The position numbers were made by a program, and so were the translations under genes. DNA of 64,000 nucleotides from Glycomyces buryatensis (GTDB taxonomy: Bacteria; Actinomycetota; Actinomycetes; Mycobacteriales; Micromonosporaceae). This document shows, piece after piece, positions 9,658-18,368 of this stretch. The DNA lies in NCBI RefSeq assembly GCF_004912275.1, contig NZ_STGY01000076.1, forward strand, positions 48,128-112,127, given 5' to 3'. The notes below the pieces were generated by a model. It was not told the origin of the DNA and did no database searches. It worked only from the letters and a program-made list of their open reading frames with translations. Each line of letters begins with the position of its first letter. Position 1 is the first letter of the stretch.

Positions 9658-10401
9658 CTATTGAACGATCCGCAGGCCGGCGAGGCCGCCGTCCACGGCG
9701 AGGCTGGTGCCGGTGAGGGACTTGTTGGCCGGGTCGGCGAGGTAGACGATCGCGGCCGCGACCTCTTCGGGGGTGACGAGCCGGCCGGTCGGCTGGCGGG
9801 CCTCCAGGCGGGCGCGCTCGGCGACCGGGTCCTCCGCCTGCTCGAGGAGGCGCTGCACCCACGGCGTGTCGGCGGTGCCGGGGCTGACGCAGTTGACGCG
9901 GATCCCTTCGGCCACATGGTCGGCGGCCATGGCGAGGGTGAGCGAGTGCACCGCGCCCTTCGACGCCGAGTACAGCGCGCGCTTCACGAGACCGGTCAGG
10001 GCGGCGATCGAGGTGGTGTTCACGATCGCCGGGGCCGCGGACTCGCGCAGGTGCGGCAGGCAGGTGCGCGAGAGGCGCACCATGCCGAGGAGGTTGACGT
10101 CGAGCACGCGGAACCACTGCTTGTCGGAGTTCTCCTCGACGGTGCCGACCGCGCCGATCCCGGCGTTGTTCACCACGATGTCGACGCCCCCGAAGTGCTC
10201 CTTGACGGCGGCGACGGCCAGGCGGACCTGGTTGTCGTCGGACACGTCGCACTTGTGGGACCAGTGCTTGCCGCTCTCGTTGAGGTCGAGCACCGCGACG
10301 TTGGCGCCCCGGGCGGCGAACGCGTCCGCGGCGGCGGCGCCGATGCCGGACGCGCCTCCGGACACGATCGCGGTCAGGCCGTGAAAATCATTGGTCGTCA
10401 T
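9658..10401 (-). CDS. SDR oxidoreductase, probable 2-keto-3-deoxy-L-fuconate dehydrogenase
   Basis: 247 aa classical short-chain dehydrogenase. NAD(P)-binding SGGASGIG near residue 12, NNAG near 81, catalytic Ser in NTTSIAAL, and YSASKGA with the Tyr/Lys pair near 147-151. Length is normal for the family. Position in a run with an FAH-family hydrolase, an L-fuconolactonase and an enolase-family dehydratase points to oxidation of 2-keto-3-deoxy-L-fuconate to the 2,4-diketo acid (inference from the known non-phosphorylative fucose pathway). Start is ATG 10401; upstream in-frame sequence is antisense to the FAH gene and is rejected. Confidence 0.82.
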   Translation of the reverse strand: MTTNDFHGLTAIVSGGASGIGAAAADAFAARGANVAVLDLNESGKHWSHKCDVSDDNQVRLAVAAVKEHFGGVDIVVNNAGIGAVGTVEENSDKQWFRVLDVNLLGMVRLSRTCLPHLRESAAPAIVNTTSIAALTGLVKRALYSASKGAVHSLTLAMAADHVAEGIRVNCVSPGTADTPWVQRLLEQAEDPVAERARLEARQPTGRLVTPEEVAAAIVYLADPANKSLTGTSLAVDGGLAGLRIVQ

Positions 10402-10439
10402 GAAAACTCGATTCTGGATATCGTGTTGATCCTGGTTCA

Positions 10440-11273
10440 CTACTTCGCGTCCAAAGCGGTGTTCCTGGTGCTGCCGAGGCCTTCGATGCCGACGGACACG
10501 ACGTCTCCGGCCTCGAGGTAGGGGAAGCGGCCGGAGAGCGCGACGCCCTCGGGGGTGCCGGTGAGCAGCAGGTCGCCCGCGTCGAAGGCCATGAACTGGG
10601 ACATGTGGTGGATGATGCGCGCCACGGAGAAGATCATGTCCTTCGAGTTCGAGTCCTGGCGGATCTCGCCGTTCACCTTGGACCACATGCGCAGTGCCTG
10701 CACGTCCTCGATCTCGTCGGGGGTGATCAGGTGCGGGCCGAGCGGGGTGAAGGTGGGGCAGGCCTTGCCCTTGGAGAACTGTCCGCCGGAGCGCTCGATC
10801 TGGAACTCGCGCTCGGAGAGGTCGTTCGCGACGAGGAACCCGGCGATGCACTCCAGCGCCGCCTCTTCGGACTCCAGATAGGACGCCCGCTGCTTGAAGA
10901 CCACGCCGAGCTCGACCTCCCAGTCGGTGCGGGTCGAAGCGCGGGGGATCTCCACATTGTCGTTCGGGCCGACGATCGTGTTGGGGTGCTTGTAGAACAC
11001 GACGGGCTCGGCGGGCGGTTCGGCGCCGGACTCGGCGCAGTGCGCGGCGTAGTTCATGCCGATGCAGACGATCGCGGAGGGCTTGGCGATCGGCGGGGCG
11101 ATGCGCCGGCCCGCGATGTCGATCTCGGGGAAACCGGCGGTAGTGCTGATGCCGCCCCGCCCGAGGAACGCGCCGTCGATGTCGCGGGTCGCGTCGGAGA
11201 GGTCGTAGTACCGGTTTTCGTGCAGGACTGCCGGGACTTCCTCGCCAGGGTGGCCGATGCGCAAGTATTTCAT
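10440..11273 (-). CDS. Fumarylacetoacetate-hydrolase family protein, probable 2,4-diketo-3-deoxy-L-fuconate hydrolase
   Basis: 277 aa. The FAH fold is shown by CIGMNYAAH, the metal-binding E-x-E in DWEVELGVVF, NDLSEREFQ, the FSKGKACPTFTPLGP segment, and LLTGTPEGVA near the C-terminus. Its ATG overlaps the fuconolactonase stop codon by four bases (ATGA), so translation is coupled. In the fucose and rhamnose diketo-hydrolase pathways this family cleaves the 2,4-diketo-3-deoxy acid to pyruvate and L-lactate. That matches the L-lactate dehydrogenase gene at 20614. Substrate specificity is inferred from context. Confidence 0.85.
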   Translation of the reverse strand: MKYLRIGHPGEEVPAVLHENRYYDLSDATRDIDGAFLGRGGISTTAGFPEIDIAGRRIAPPIAKPSAIVCIGMNYAAHCAESGAEPPAEPVVFYKHPNTIVGPNDNVEIPRASTRTDWEVELGVVFKQRASYLESEEAALECIAGFLVANDLSEREFQIERSGGQFSKGKACPTFTPLGPHLITPDEIEDVQALRMWSKVNGEIRQDSNSKDMIFSVARIIHHMSQFMAFDAGDLLLTGTPEGVALSGRFPYLEAGDVVSVGIEGLGSTRNTALDAK

Positions 11274-12121
11274 GATGCTCCTAGGTGATAGGTGTTGATG
11301 GCGTTGCGGCTGAAGATGCCCAGGTCCTCGCTGCCGAGGACTTCGGTGAGGGCGTCCTTGACCTGGGTGTAGGTGGCGGCCAGTTCGCAGACGGGCCAGT
11401 CGGAGCCGAACATGAGGCGGTCGGGTCCGAACAGTTCGAGGGCGGCATCCACGAACGGGCGCAGGTTCGCCGGTTCCCAGCGCTCCCAGTCGGCCTCGGT
11501 GACGAGACCGGAGAGCTTCGCGGTCACGTTGGGCCGCTTGGCGAGCGGCGTGACGAGTTCGCGCCAGGCCTTAAGGCCGGCGTCGCCGTCGCGCACCTGG
11601 GGCTTGCCGAGGTGGTCGAGCACGAACGTGAGGTCAGGAACTGCGGCCGCTGCGCGGGCGGCAGCGCGCAGTTGGTCGGGACGCACGACGAGGTCGAAGG
11701 CGCGGACGGACTGGGAGACACGGTCGAGGGCCGCGATCACGTCCGGCCGGGCGAGGAAGTCCGGGTCGGTACGGCCCTGGACCTGGTCGCGCAGGCCCAC
11801 GAGATAGCGGGCGTGCGGGTGGTCGAGATAGCCGCCGATGGTGGCGTCGAGGAACGGGCTCGTCAGGTCGACGAAGCCTACGACGCCGGCGATCTCGCGG
11901 ACGGAACCTGCCAGGTGCAGGAACTCGACGGTCTCGGAGGGATGGCACCGGGCGGCCTCGACCAGGACTGTCCGGTCGATGCCGGCGGCTTCCATGTTCG
12001 CGCGCAGGTCGTCCACGTCGTAGTCGCGCCGGATCGGCGCTAGCTTCGGATCGCTTGCGAGCCAAGGGTAGTCCGCCGTCCACAGGTGGTGGTGCGTGTC
12101 GATGACGAGTTGGGAGGTCAT
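11270..12121 (-). CDS. Amidohydrolase_2 family lactonase, probable L-fuconolactonase
   Basis: 283 aa TIM-barrel amidohydrolase. Starts DTHHHLWTADYPWL, the hallmark of L-fuconolactone/L-rhamnono-lactone hydrolases; further motifs are LVEAARCHPSET, FVLDHLGKPQV and MFGSDWPVC near residue 240. It hydrolyses L-fuconolactone, the product of L-fucose dehydrogenase, to L-fuconate. It is the first gene of a minus-strand operon (fuconolactonase, FAH, SDR) and is divergent from the dehydratase operon, with element C in the shared promoter region. The ribosome binding site is weak (AAAGAG). Confidence 0.88.
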   Translation of the reverse strand: MTSQLVIDTHHHLWTADYPWLASDPKLAPIRRDYDVDDLRANMEAAGIDRTVLVEAARCHPSETVEFLHLAGSVREIAGVVGFVDLTSPFLDATIGGYLDHPHARYLVGLRDQVQGRTDPDFLARPDVIAALDRVSQSVRAFDLVVRPDQLRAAARAAAAVPDLTFVLDHLGKPQVRDGDAGLKAWRELVTPLAKRPNVTAKLSGLVTEADWERWEPANLRPFVDAALELFGPDRLMFGSDWPVCELAATYTQVKDALTEVLGSEDLGIFSRNAINTYHLGAS

Positions 12122-12256
12122 GCCGGCTCTTTGCGATCGACGGCCGATCCCGGAACTCGCTGTAGGAATGAGTGCAAATGAACCCCTTTCTCGCCTTGCC
12201 TCGCGGTTGACTCGACGTCGGTCAAGCCGAGCCCGTCAGTCTGCCGAGAAGTCATC

Positions 12257-12288
12257 ACTTGTATGATAAGTTATAAGTTACATGCCGG
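12257..12288. promoter_or_regulatory. Fucose-regulon element C in the divergent promoter
   Basis: CACTTGTATGATAAG is followed by a tandem TTATAAG/TTACATG. Compared with elements B and D the two halves are further apart, apparently by duplication of an ATAAGTT unit. The site lies between the divergent fuconolactonase and fuconate dehydratase operons and could control both. Confidence 0.6.
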
Positions 12289-12330
12289 CTGAGTCTGCCG
12301 GCAGGTTTCGTTACCTCGATGTGGAGCACG

Positions 12331-13473
12331 ATGCGGATCACCGGCTATAGAACCCTGGCGACGGTCCACCGATGGGGGCGTCCGGTAGGCGACGTGAACG
12401 GTGTCATCGCCGACGGCGTCACCGAGGTGCCGATCGTGCTGCTCGAGACTGACGGCGGGCTGACAGGCGTTGGCCTCGGTCCTCACCTCGACGCGCACCG
12501 CGTCTTCCCCGCTCTCGATGGCCAGGACCCGCGGGCCGTCACCGCGCTCTACGACCGGATGCTCGCCTTCGTCTTCAAGACCGGCCACAACGGCGCTACC
12601 TTCGGGACCATCGGCGCCTTCGATATGGCGCTGTGGGACCTCAAGGCGAAGATGGCCGGTGAGCCGCTGTGGCGGACCCTCGGCGCGGCCGACCGGTTCG
12701 TTCCCGGCTACGCATCCGGCCTGGAGTACGCGCTCGGCGACGACGAACTCGTCGGCTTCTACGAGCACTGGGCCGAGCGCGGTTTCACCGCGGCGAAGGT
12801 CAAGGGCGGCATCGACATCGACCGGGACGTGAAGCGGCTCAACGCCGTCCGCGACGTGCTCCGCGTCAACAGCGACCAGCCCGCCGTGATGTACGACGTC
12901 AACGAGTCGTGGGGCCGGCACCAGGCGGTCCGGTTCGCCCGCCGCGTCGAGGAGCAGGTCGACCTCACCTGGATCGAGGAGCCCGTGCGGCGCTGGGACA
13001 CCGAGGGCCTCCGGGCCGTCGCCGCGGGCATCCGCTCGGCGGTGGCAACGGGTGAGAACCTGACCGGCCTCGAGCAGTACCGGCAGCTCCTAGCCGCTGA
13101 CGCTGTCGGGGTCGTGCAGACCGGCAGCGTCTGGGGGATCACCCACTTCTTGCGCGTCTCCGTTCTGGCCCTCGGGCGCGACCTGCCCGTGAGTCCCGTG
13201 GCATACAACGCCAATCCGCTCGTCCACGCCGCCGCCGCAGTCCCGAACCACCTCGCCACCGAGATCCAGGATCTCGCACACCCGGTGGGACTGAGCGTCG
13301 ACCAGGAGATCGTCGATGGCGGCATTCGCCTTGGAGACGAGCCCGGCCTCGGTATCGAAGTCGACGAAACGCTCATCGCCGCGCACCGGGAAGCGGGAAA
13401 GTGGACGGACATCGCGGGTCCGCACGTGCGGCCGAGGGACGCTGGGCTGCGAGTCGCGCCCACGCGACCTTAA
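12331..13473 (+). CDS. Enolase-superfamily dehydratase, probable L-fuconate dehydratase
   Basis: 380 aa mandelate racemase/muconate lactonizing-type protein. The N-terminal capping domain holds the FGTIGAFDMALWDLKAK segment. In the barrel AKVKGG carries the catalytic lysine near residue 164. Metal ligands are in MYDVNESWG, WIEEPV and TGENLTG, and a late VQTGSVWGITHF strand follows. In this operon it should dehydrate L-fuconate to 2-keto-3-deoxy-L-fuconate. The specificity is inferred; other acid-sugar dehydratases share the fold. ATG 12331 has GGAG close upstream, whereas ATG 12319 has none. It is the first gene of a plus-strand operon. Confidence 0.82.
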   Translation: MRITGYRTLATVHRWGRPVGDVNGVIADGVTEVPIVLLETDGGLTGVGLGPHLDAHRVFPALDGQDPRAVTALYDRMLAFVFKTGHNGATFGTIGAFDMALWDLKAKMAGEPLWRTLGAADRFVPGYASGLEYALGDDELVGFYEHWAERGFTAAKVKGGIDIDRDVKRLNAVRDVLRVNSDQPAVMYDVNESWGRHQAVRFARRVEEQVDLTWIEEPVRRWDTEGLRAVAAGIRSAVATGENLTGLEQYRQLLAADAVGVVQTGSVWGITHFLRVSVLALGRDLPVSPVAYNANPLVHAAAAVPNHLATEIQDLAHPVGLSVDQEIVDGGIRLGDEPGLGIEVDETLIAAHREAGKWTDIAGPHVRPRDAGLRVAPTRP

Positions 13474-13496
13474 CCGCCGAGACCGAAGGAGCCGTC

Positions 13497-14540
13497 GTGC
13501 CAATGAAACCCATCACCTCGTCCCGACGCCCCCGCGCGGTCCTGTCGTTTCAGCCCCCGAGCCTGGTCGGCCAGATCTTCACCTCCGATGCGCTCGACCG
13601 GATGACAGCGCATCTGGACTTCGACCCCGCACACATGATCACCGAGACCGGGACGGAACAGTCCCGCCGCCTCCTCGCCGACGCCGAAGTGCTCCTCGCC
13701 GGCTGGGGCGCGCCGCCGGTCCCCGCCGGTCTCGCCCCGCGGCTTCGCGCCGTCGTCTACGCGGGCGGCATCGCCGCCACCTGCCTCACCGACCCGGCCG
13801 AGCACGCCGCCCGAGGCGTGGTCGCCTCGAATGCGCGCGTCGTCAACGCCGTACCGGTCGCCGAGTACACGCTCGCGATGATCCTGCTGGCGAACAAAAA
13901 GGCCCGATACGCCGAACGCGAATATCGCGAACTGCGGCGCCAACCCGGAACAAGTCCCGGAGGCATCGGCAACTACGGCCGGACCGTCGGCATCGTCGGC
14001 GCCTCCCAAGTCGGGCGGCGCGTCATCGAACTGCTGCGTTCCTTCGAACTCGACGTGGTCGTCTACAGCCCTGAGCTGACGCGCGAGAGCGCAGCGGCAC
14101 TCGGGGTCCGCATCGGCACCCTTGAGGAGGTCGCGGCCCAGAGCCACGTGCTCTCGCTCCACCAACCGCTGATCCCCGAGACTGTCGGCCAGATCGACGC
14201 GCACATCCTCGATCTGCTGCCCGACGGCGCCACATTGATCAACACCGCCCGCGGTGCCGTCGTCGACGAGGCCGCGCTCATGACCGAACTCCGCACCGGC
14301 CGCATTGAAGCGATCCTCGACGTCACCGACCCTGAACCACCCCCGCCCGACAGTGAACTGTGGCGCCTGCCGAATGTCGTCCTCACACCCCATATCGCCG
14401 GTTCGATGGGCAATGAGCTGCACCGGATCGGCGACTCGGTCGCCGCCGAGATCGAACGCTTCACGCGCGGTCTGCCGTTCGCCCACCCCGAAGACCTCGA
14501 CCCGCACCGGCCGAAGAAGGAAGGACCGCATGATGCGTGA
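13497..14540 (+). CDS. D-2-hydroxyacid dehydrogenase family protein
   Basis: 347 aa. C-terminal NAD domain has GIVGASQVGRRVIELL near residue 160. The catalytic Arg is in LINTARGAVVDE, the Glu in VTDPEPPPPDSEL, and the His in LTPHIAGS, so the active site is complete. It is not a canonical step of the L-fucose pathway. It may reduce a 2-keto acid arising from the pathway or from its side products, or act on another acid sugar. GTG 13497 has AAGGAG five bases upstream; ATG 13503 is the alternative. It follows the dehydratase by 23 bp and overlaps the next gene. Confidence 0.8.
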   Translation: MPMKPITSSRRPRAVLSFQPPSLVGQIFTSDALDRMTAHLDFDPAHMITETGTEQSRRLLADAEVLLAGWGAPPVPAGLAPRLRAVVYAGGIAATCLTDPAEHAARGVVASNARVVNAVPVAEYTLAMILLANKKARYAEREYRELRRQPGTSPGGIGNYGRTVGIVGASQVGRRVIELLRSFELDVVVYSPELTRESAAALGVRIGTLEEVAAQSHVLSLHQPLIPETVGQIDAHILDLLPDGATLINTARGAVVDEAALMTELRTGRIEAILDVTDPEPPPPDSELWRLPNVVLTPHIAGSMGNELHRIGDSVAAEIERFTRGLPFAHPEDLDPHRPKKEGPHDA

Positions 14541-15537
14541 GCACCGACTGCGGACCGGCACGCGCCTGACCGAACTCGGCTTCGGCGCCGCACAGCTCGG
14601 CAACCTCTACCGCGAGACCACCGAAGAGGAGGCGAGGGCCGCCGTCGCCGCCGCCTGGGACGCCGGAGTCAGATACTTCGACACCGCCCCGCACTACGGA
14701 CTCGGCCTCTCCGAACGGCGGCTCGGCGCGGCCCTCGCGAGTCGGCCCCGCGACGATTACACCCTGTCCACAAAGGTGGGACGACTCCTCGAGCCCACCC
14801 CGGAGCGCGCTCACCTCCAAGACGACGAGGGATTCGCCGTCCCCGCCACGTACCGGCGCCAGTGGGACTTCTCCCGCGACGGTATCCTCCGATCCATCGA
14901 AGGCAGCCTCGACCGCCTCGGCACCGACCGCATCGACATCGTCTACCTGCACGACCCTGACGAGCATTGGGACCAGGCCTCCACCAGTGGCATCGAAACC
15001 CTGGTGGAACTGCGCGACCAAGGCGTCATCGCCGCCGTGGGCGTCGGCATGAACCAGTCGGAAATGCCGACCCGGTTCGTGCGCGAGACCGATATCGACG
15101 TGGTCATGTGCGCCGGCCGGTTCACGCTCGTCGACCGTGGCGCGCAGGACGACCTCCTGCCCGCGGCGCTCGCCCGCGGCGTCGCGGTGGTCGCTGCGGG
15201 CGTCTACAACTCCGGACTCCTGGCGAACCCGCGCCCCCGCGACGGCGCCAAGTTCGACTACCAGACGGCGCCGCCTGACCTGGTCGGCAAGGTCCACCGG
15301 ATCGCCGACGCCGCAGAGCCCTACGGCGTCACCGTTCCCGAGCTCGCCGCCCGGTTCGCGCTGCGCCACCCGGCGGTCGCCTCCGTCGTCCTCGGCATGC
15401 GCACCGCCGACCACGTAACGGCCAACGCCGCACGACTGACCCGCGAGATCCCCGAGGGGCTCTGGGACGAGCTCGACCGCCTCGGCCTCAGCCCGCGCAT
15501 CGAAGACCACCCGCACACCGAAGGAACAACGGCATGA
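14530..15537 (+). CDS. Aldo/keto reductase, probable L-fucose (D-threo-aldose) dehydrogenase
   Basis: 335 aa AKR. LGFGAAQLGNLYRETTEEEA at the N-terminus and FDTAPHYGLGLSERRLGAAL near residue 50 match the D-threo-aldose 1-dehydrogenase/L-fucose dehydrogenase subgroup, with catalytic Asp and Tyr visible in that block and Lys in LSTKVGR near 81. VYLHDPD near 140 and VVAAGVYNSGLLA near 220 are also typical. It oxidises L-fucose C1 to the lactone with NAD(P). It overlaps the previous gene by 11 bases. ATG 14530 and ATG 14533 are both possible after GGAAGGA. Confidence 0.85.
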   Translation: MMREHRLRTGTRLTELGFGAAQLGNLYRETTEEEARAAVAAAWDAGVRYFDTAPHYGLGLSERRLGAALASRPRDDYTLSTKVGRLLEPTPERAHLQDDEGFAVPATYRRQWDFSRDGILRSIEGSLDRLGTDRIDIVYLHDPDEHWDQASTSGIETLVELRDQGVIAAVGVGMNQSEMPTRFVRETDIDVVMCAGRFTLVDRGAQDDLLPAALARGVAVVAAGVYNSGLLANPRPRDGAKFDYQTAPPDLVGKVHRIADAAEPYGVTVPELAARFALRHPAVASVVLGMRTADHVTANAARLTREIPEGLWDELDRLGLSPRIEDHPHTEGTTA

Positions 15538-16994
15538 GCACACAGGACAGCCGCCCCTCTCCCGACACGGCCGCGCTCGCCCGATGGATGCGCACCTGGA
15601 TAGGTGGCGAAGGCCAGATCAGGGGCTTCCACAACCACAGCGTCTGGGGCACCAACCCCGCCACTTTCATGGACTTCACCAGCGGCCACCAGGCGTTCGC
15701 GGCCCCCGCGACCGCCGCGTTCGCCGAGGCCCTCGCCCGTCGGCCCGACGAGCGGGCGCTGGCGATGTGGCGGCGCATGATGCTGTTCCAGGCTCGGACG
15801 GTGCAGACTGACGGCCAGTTCCGCCACATCGGCTTTCAAGTGGGGGAGTCGGCGACGACGGGACTCATCCACAACATGGCCGGATGCATCGGGCTGCTCG
15901 AAGGGCTGCGGCACGCACAGCACCTGCTCGAGCCTGGCGAAGTCGACGAAGTGCTCCAAGCGGTGCGCGCCAACCTCGACGCCTGCCGCGTCTATGGCGG
16001 AGGGCGGCCGACCGAGACGGGAACGGTGAACCAGGAGTACGCCCGCGTGTGGGCCAAGCTCAGGTACACCGAGCTGTCCGGCGATGACCGCTACGCCGAT
16101 GAGCTGGAAGCCGACCTCGACGACCTCGTCCGGCTGAGCCGCGTCCCCGGTGTCCCCGACGACGACTGCGCCGGGACCTACCGCCAGCCCGCTGACCGCG
16201 CCGACGGCGGCATCCTGGAACCCGCCGAGTACTACGGGCTGATGATCGTCCCGCTCGTGCTCGGCGCGCAGCGGTTCAGCCGCCCCGACTTCCTCGAGGA
16301 GGCGGTCCGCCTGAGTCTCCACGTCTCGCGATCGGCTTGGACCGACAACGCGGGCAGCACCCGGTTCCACCGCTACTGGTACGTGCGAGGGGACACGGTC
16401 TTGCTCAGCACCGAGCCGATGCTCATCGCCGGCATGGGGCTGACCCTCTACGGGATCGAAGAAGTCCTGTCGGAGACGGCGAACCCGGAGCTCGAGGGCT
16501 TCGCAGCCGCCTGCCTCGCCACCTACGCCCGCTACCAGACGCCCGCGGGCTATTTCGCGTCCGCGACCGGCTGGCACAACGAAGCCGACGTCGCGCCCAG
16601 TACCGCGTGGCACGCGCACGACCTGATGTTCCTCATTCGGCACACCGAGACCCCGGAATCGTTCTGGGACTCGGTGTTCGCCGAGTCTGACCGGCAGTCG
16701 GTCCTGCTGTCCGACCGCGCCTACTGGGTCGAGGACGGCGTCCACTGGTGCATCCTCAGCCCGTTCACCGCCGGCGACCTCAGCATTTACGGGCGCAAGG
16801 ACCGCGACACCTTCGCGCGGTCGTTCTTCTCCTGGACGGACAAGGAGCCGCTGCCGGAGGAGCTCGAATTCGCCGAAGCGCCGGTCTTCCTCACTGCCGA
16901 CGACGGCATCTACCGGTTGGATGAATCCGACCGCAAGACCGACATTTCAGTCCTCGGTTCGATCCCGTACCGGGGGCACGTGCAGCAATCGTGA
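15534..16994 (+). CDS. Unassigned 486-aa cytoplasmic protein of the fucose operon
   Basis: No signal peptide or membrane segment. The sequence is rich in long amphipathic helices with aromatic and acidic residues at their ends (GFHNHSVWG near 30, TGTVNQEYARVW near 160, EPAEYYGLM near 225, TGWHNEADV near 340, STAWHAHDLM near 355). This suggests an alpha/alpha-toroid fold as in several glycosidase, epimerase and polysaccharide lyase families. I do not recognise a specific family. Its ATG overlaps the stop of the fucose dehydrogenase gene and it ends the operon, just before the importer. An intracellular hydrolase or isomerase acting on an imported fucosyl compound is my inference. Confidence 0.7.
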   Translation: MSTQDSRPSPDTAALARWMRTWIGGEGQIRGFHNHSVWGTNPATFMDFTSGHQAFAAPATAAFAEALARRPDERALAMWRRMMLFQARTVQTDGQFRHIGFQVGESATTGLIHNMAGCIGLLEGLRHAQHLLEPGEVDEVLQAVRANLDACRVYGGGRPTETGTVNQEYARVWAKLRYTELSGDDRYADELEADLDDLVRLSRVPGVPDDDCAGTYRQPADRADGGILEPAEYYGLMIVPLVLGAQRFSRPDFLEEAVRLSLHVSRSAWTDNAGSTRFHRYWYVRGDTVLLSTEPMLIAGMGLTLYGIEEVLSETANPELEGFAAACLATYARYQTPAGYFASATGWHNEADVAPSTAWHAHDLMFLIRHTETPESFWDSVFAESDRQSVLLSDRAYWVEDGVHWCILSPFTAGDLSIYGRKDRDTFARSFFSWTDKEPLPEELEFAEAPVFLTADDGIYRLDESDRKTDISVLGSIPYRGHVQQS

Positions 16995-17020
16995 TCTTCA
17001 CGCGATTGCTCCTCGACTTC

Positions 17021-17046
17021 TAACATGTATTATGTATTACAAGTGA
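17021..17046. promoter_or_regulatory. Fucose-regulon element D upstream of the ABC importer
   Basis: AACATGTA-N8-TACAAGTG at 17022-17045, with both halves identical to element B on the opposite strand. It lies 50 bp upstream of the substrate-binding protein start codon and so probably controls the importer operon. Confidence 0.65.
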
Positions 17047-17095
17047 TCGCTCTCGTCCCCTCGACGGGATGCGGAACCAGAATTGGGAGACAACG

Positions 17096-18367
17096 ATGTC
17101 AACTCGGATCCGACGCCGCACCTGCGGCGCTTTCCTCATCGGCCTGGCGCCGGCCTCCATGCTCGCGGCCTGCAGCTCAGGCGGCGGCGCTGAGGGCGCC
17201 AAGTCCGTGCGCATGCTCGTCAACATCACCGACAACCTGACCCAGGAGCGATGGGACGCACTGGTCGCGCCATTCGCTGAGAAGACCGGGATCGAGGTCA
17301 AGATCGAAGGCCCGACCGGCCAGTCGGTCGCCGAGTCCTTCCCGACCCTGCTGGCGTCCGGGACGGCACCCGACGTCATCCAGTCGATCCTGCCGTCCGC
17401 CGACACCGCTCCCGAGCTCCTCGACCTGACCGACTACGCATGGGCGTCCGGGACGCCGATGGCGGACCTCTACTCGACCGGCGGTGCGATCAACGTCGTC
17501 GGTGTGGGCATGCAATCGCAGTCGCTGATGTACTACAACGCCGACCTGTTCGCCCAGGCCGGAATCACCGCGCCCCCGACCACCTGGGACGAATTCGACG
17601 CCGCACTCGCCGCGCTCGCCGCGGCAGGTGTCGGCAAGCCGCTAGGATTCGCGGGCGATTGGGCTACGGGCGTCCAAGCCCAGCAGGTCTGGCACCCGCA
17701 GCAGAACATCACCACCCCCGGGTGGCAGCAGGCTGTAGCTGATGGTTCGTCGACCCTCGGTGACCAGTTCCAGCCGTTGTTCGAGCGCATCACGGGATGG
17801 ATCGAGGCCGGCTACACGACCGCCGACGACATAGCGATCGACTCCACCACCCAGGAGGCCAACTTCATCGCCGGCGACGTCGGGATCTACCCGATGGGCT
17901 CGTGGTTCTCCACCACCCTCGCCGCCTCGCCGCCCACCTTTGAAGTCGGGATCTTCTCCCCGCCGGTGGAGAACGCCGCCGACGCCCCCGGCCCTATGGG
18001 CGCCACCCTGGCCTTTCCGTACATGGTGTGGCAGGGCAGCGCGAACGTCGACGCCGCCGCGCAGCTCGTCGAATACCTGGTAAGCGACGAGGCCGCGATC
18101 GCGGCACAGGCGGAGATGGACTTCTTCATCCGCGAGGGCCCTGACACCAGCAGCGGCAACGAATACGCCGCACAGGTGCAGGAAGTGACTGAGCAGGCGC
18201 CGTCCTTCGTCGTTCCGGGCAACCAGACCGTCGGCGACTACGCGCTACCCGTGGACGGCTTCAACCCGAAGCTCACCGAACTCGTCCAGGGCCTCTGGCA
18301 GGGCAGGACCCCGACCGAAGTCGCCTCCGACCTCACCACCTGGTATGAAGCCGAAAAGCAGAGCTAA
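17096..18367 (+). CDS. ABC sugar importer substrate-binding lipoprotein (family 1), probable L-fucose/fucosyl-oligosaccharide uptake
   Basis: 423 aa. Signal peptide ends in a lipobox (MLAAC-SS, Cys near residue 22), so it is a lipoprotein on the outer face of the membrane. The family-1 solute-binding fold is supported by length and by the VQSILPSADTAPELLDLTDY and YPMGSWFSTTL segments. GGGAG lies eight bases before ATG 17096; a longer in-frame start at 17069 lacks this. It heads an operon with two permeases, a mutarotase and L-lactate dehydrogenase. No ATPase gene is present here; such importers often share a housekeeping MsiK-type ATPase in actinobacteria. Confidence 0.87.
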   Translation: MSTRIRRRTCGAFLIGLAPASMLAACSSGGGAEGAKSVRMLVNITDNLTQERWDALVAPFAEKTGIEVKIEGPTGQSVAESFPTLLASGTAPDVIQSILPSADTAPELLDLTDYAWASGTPMADLYSTGGAINVVGVGMQSQSLMYYNADLFAQAGITAPPTTWDEFDAALAALAAAGVGKPLGFAGDWATGVQAQQVWHPQQNITTPGWQQAVADGSSTLGDQFQPLFERITGWIEAGYTTADDIAIDSTTQEANFIAGDVGIYPMGSWFSTTLAASPPTFEVGIFSPPVENAADAPGPMGATLAFPYMVWQGSANVDAAAQLVEYLVSDEAAIAAQAEMDFFIREGPDTSSGNEYAAQVQEVTEQAPSFVVPGNQTVGDYALPVDGFNPKLTELVQGLWQGRTPTEVASDLTTWYEAEKQS

Positions 18368-18368
18368 C

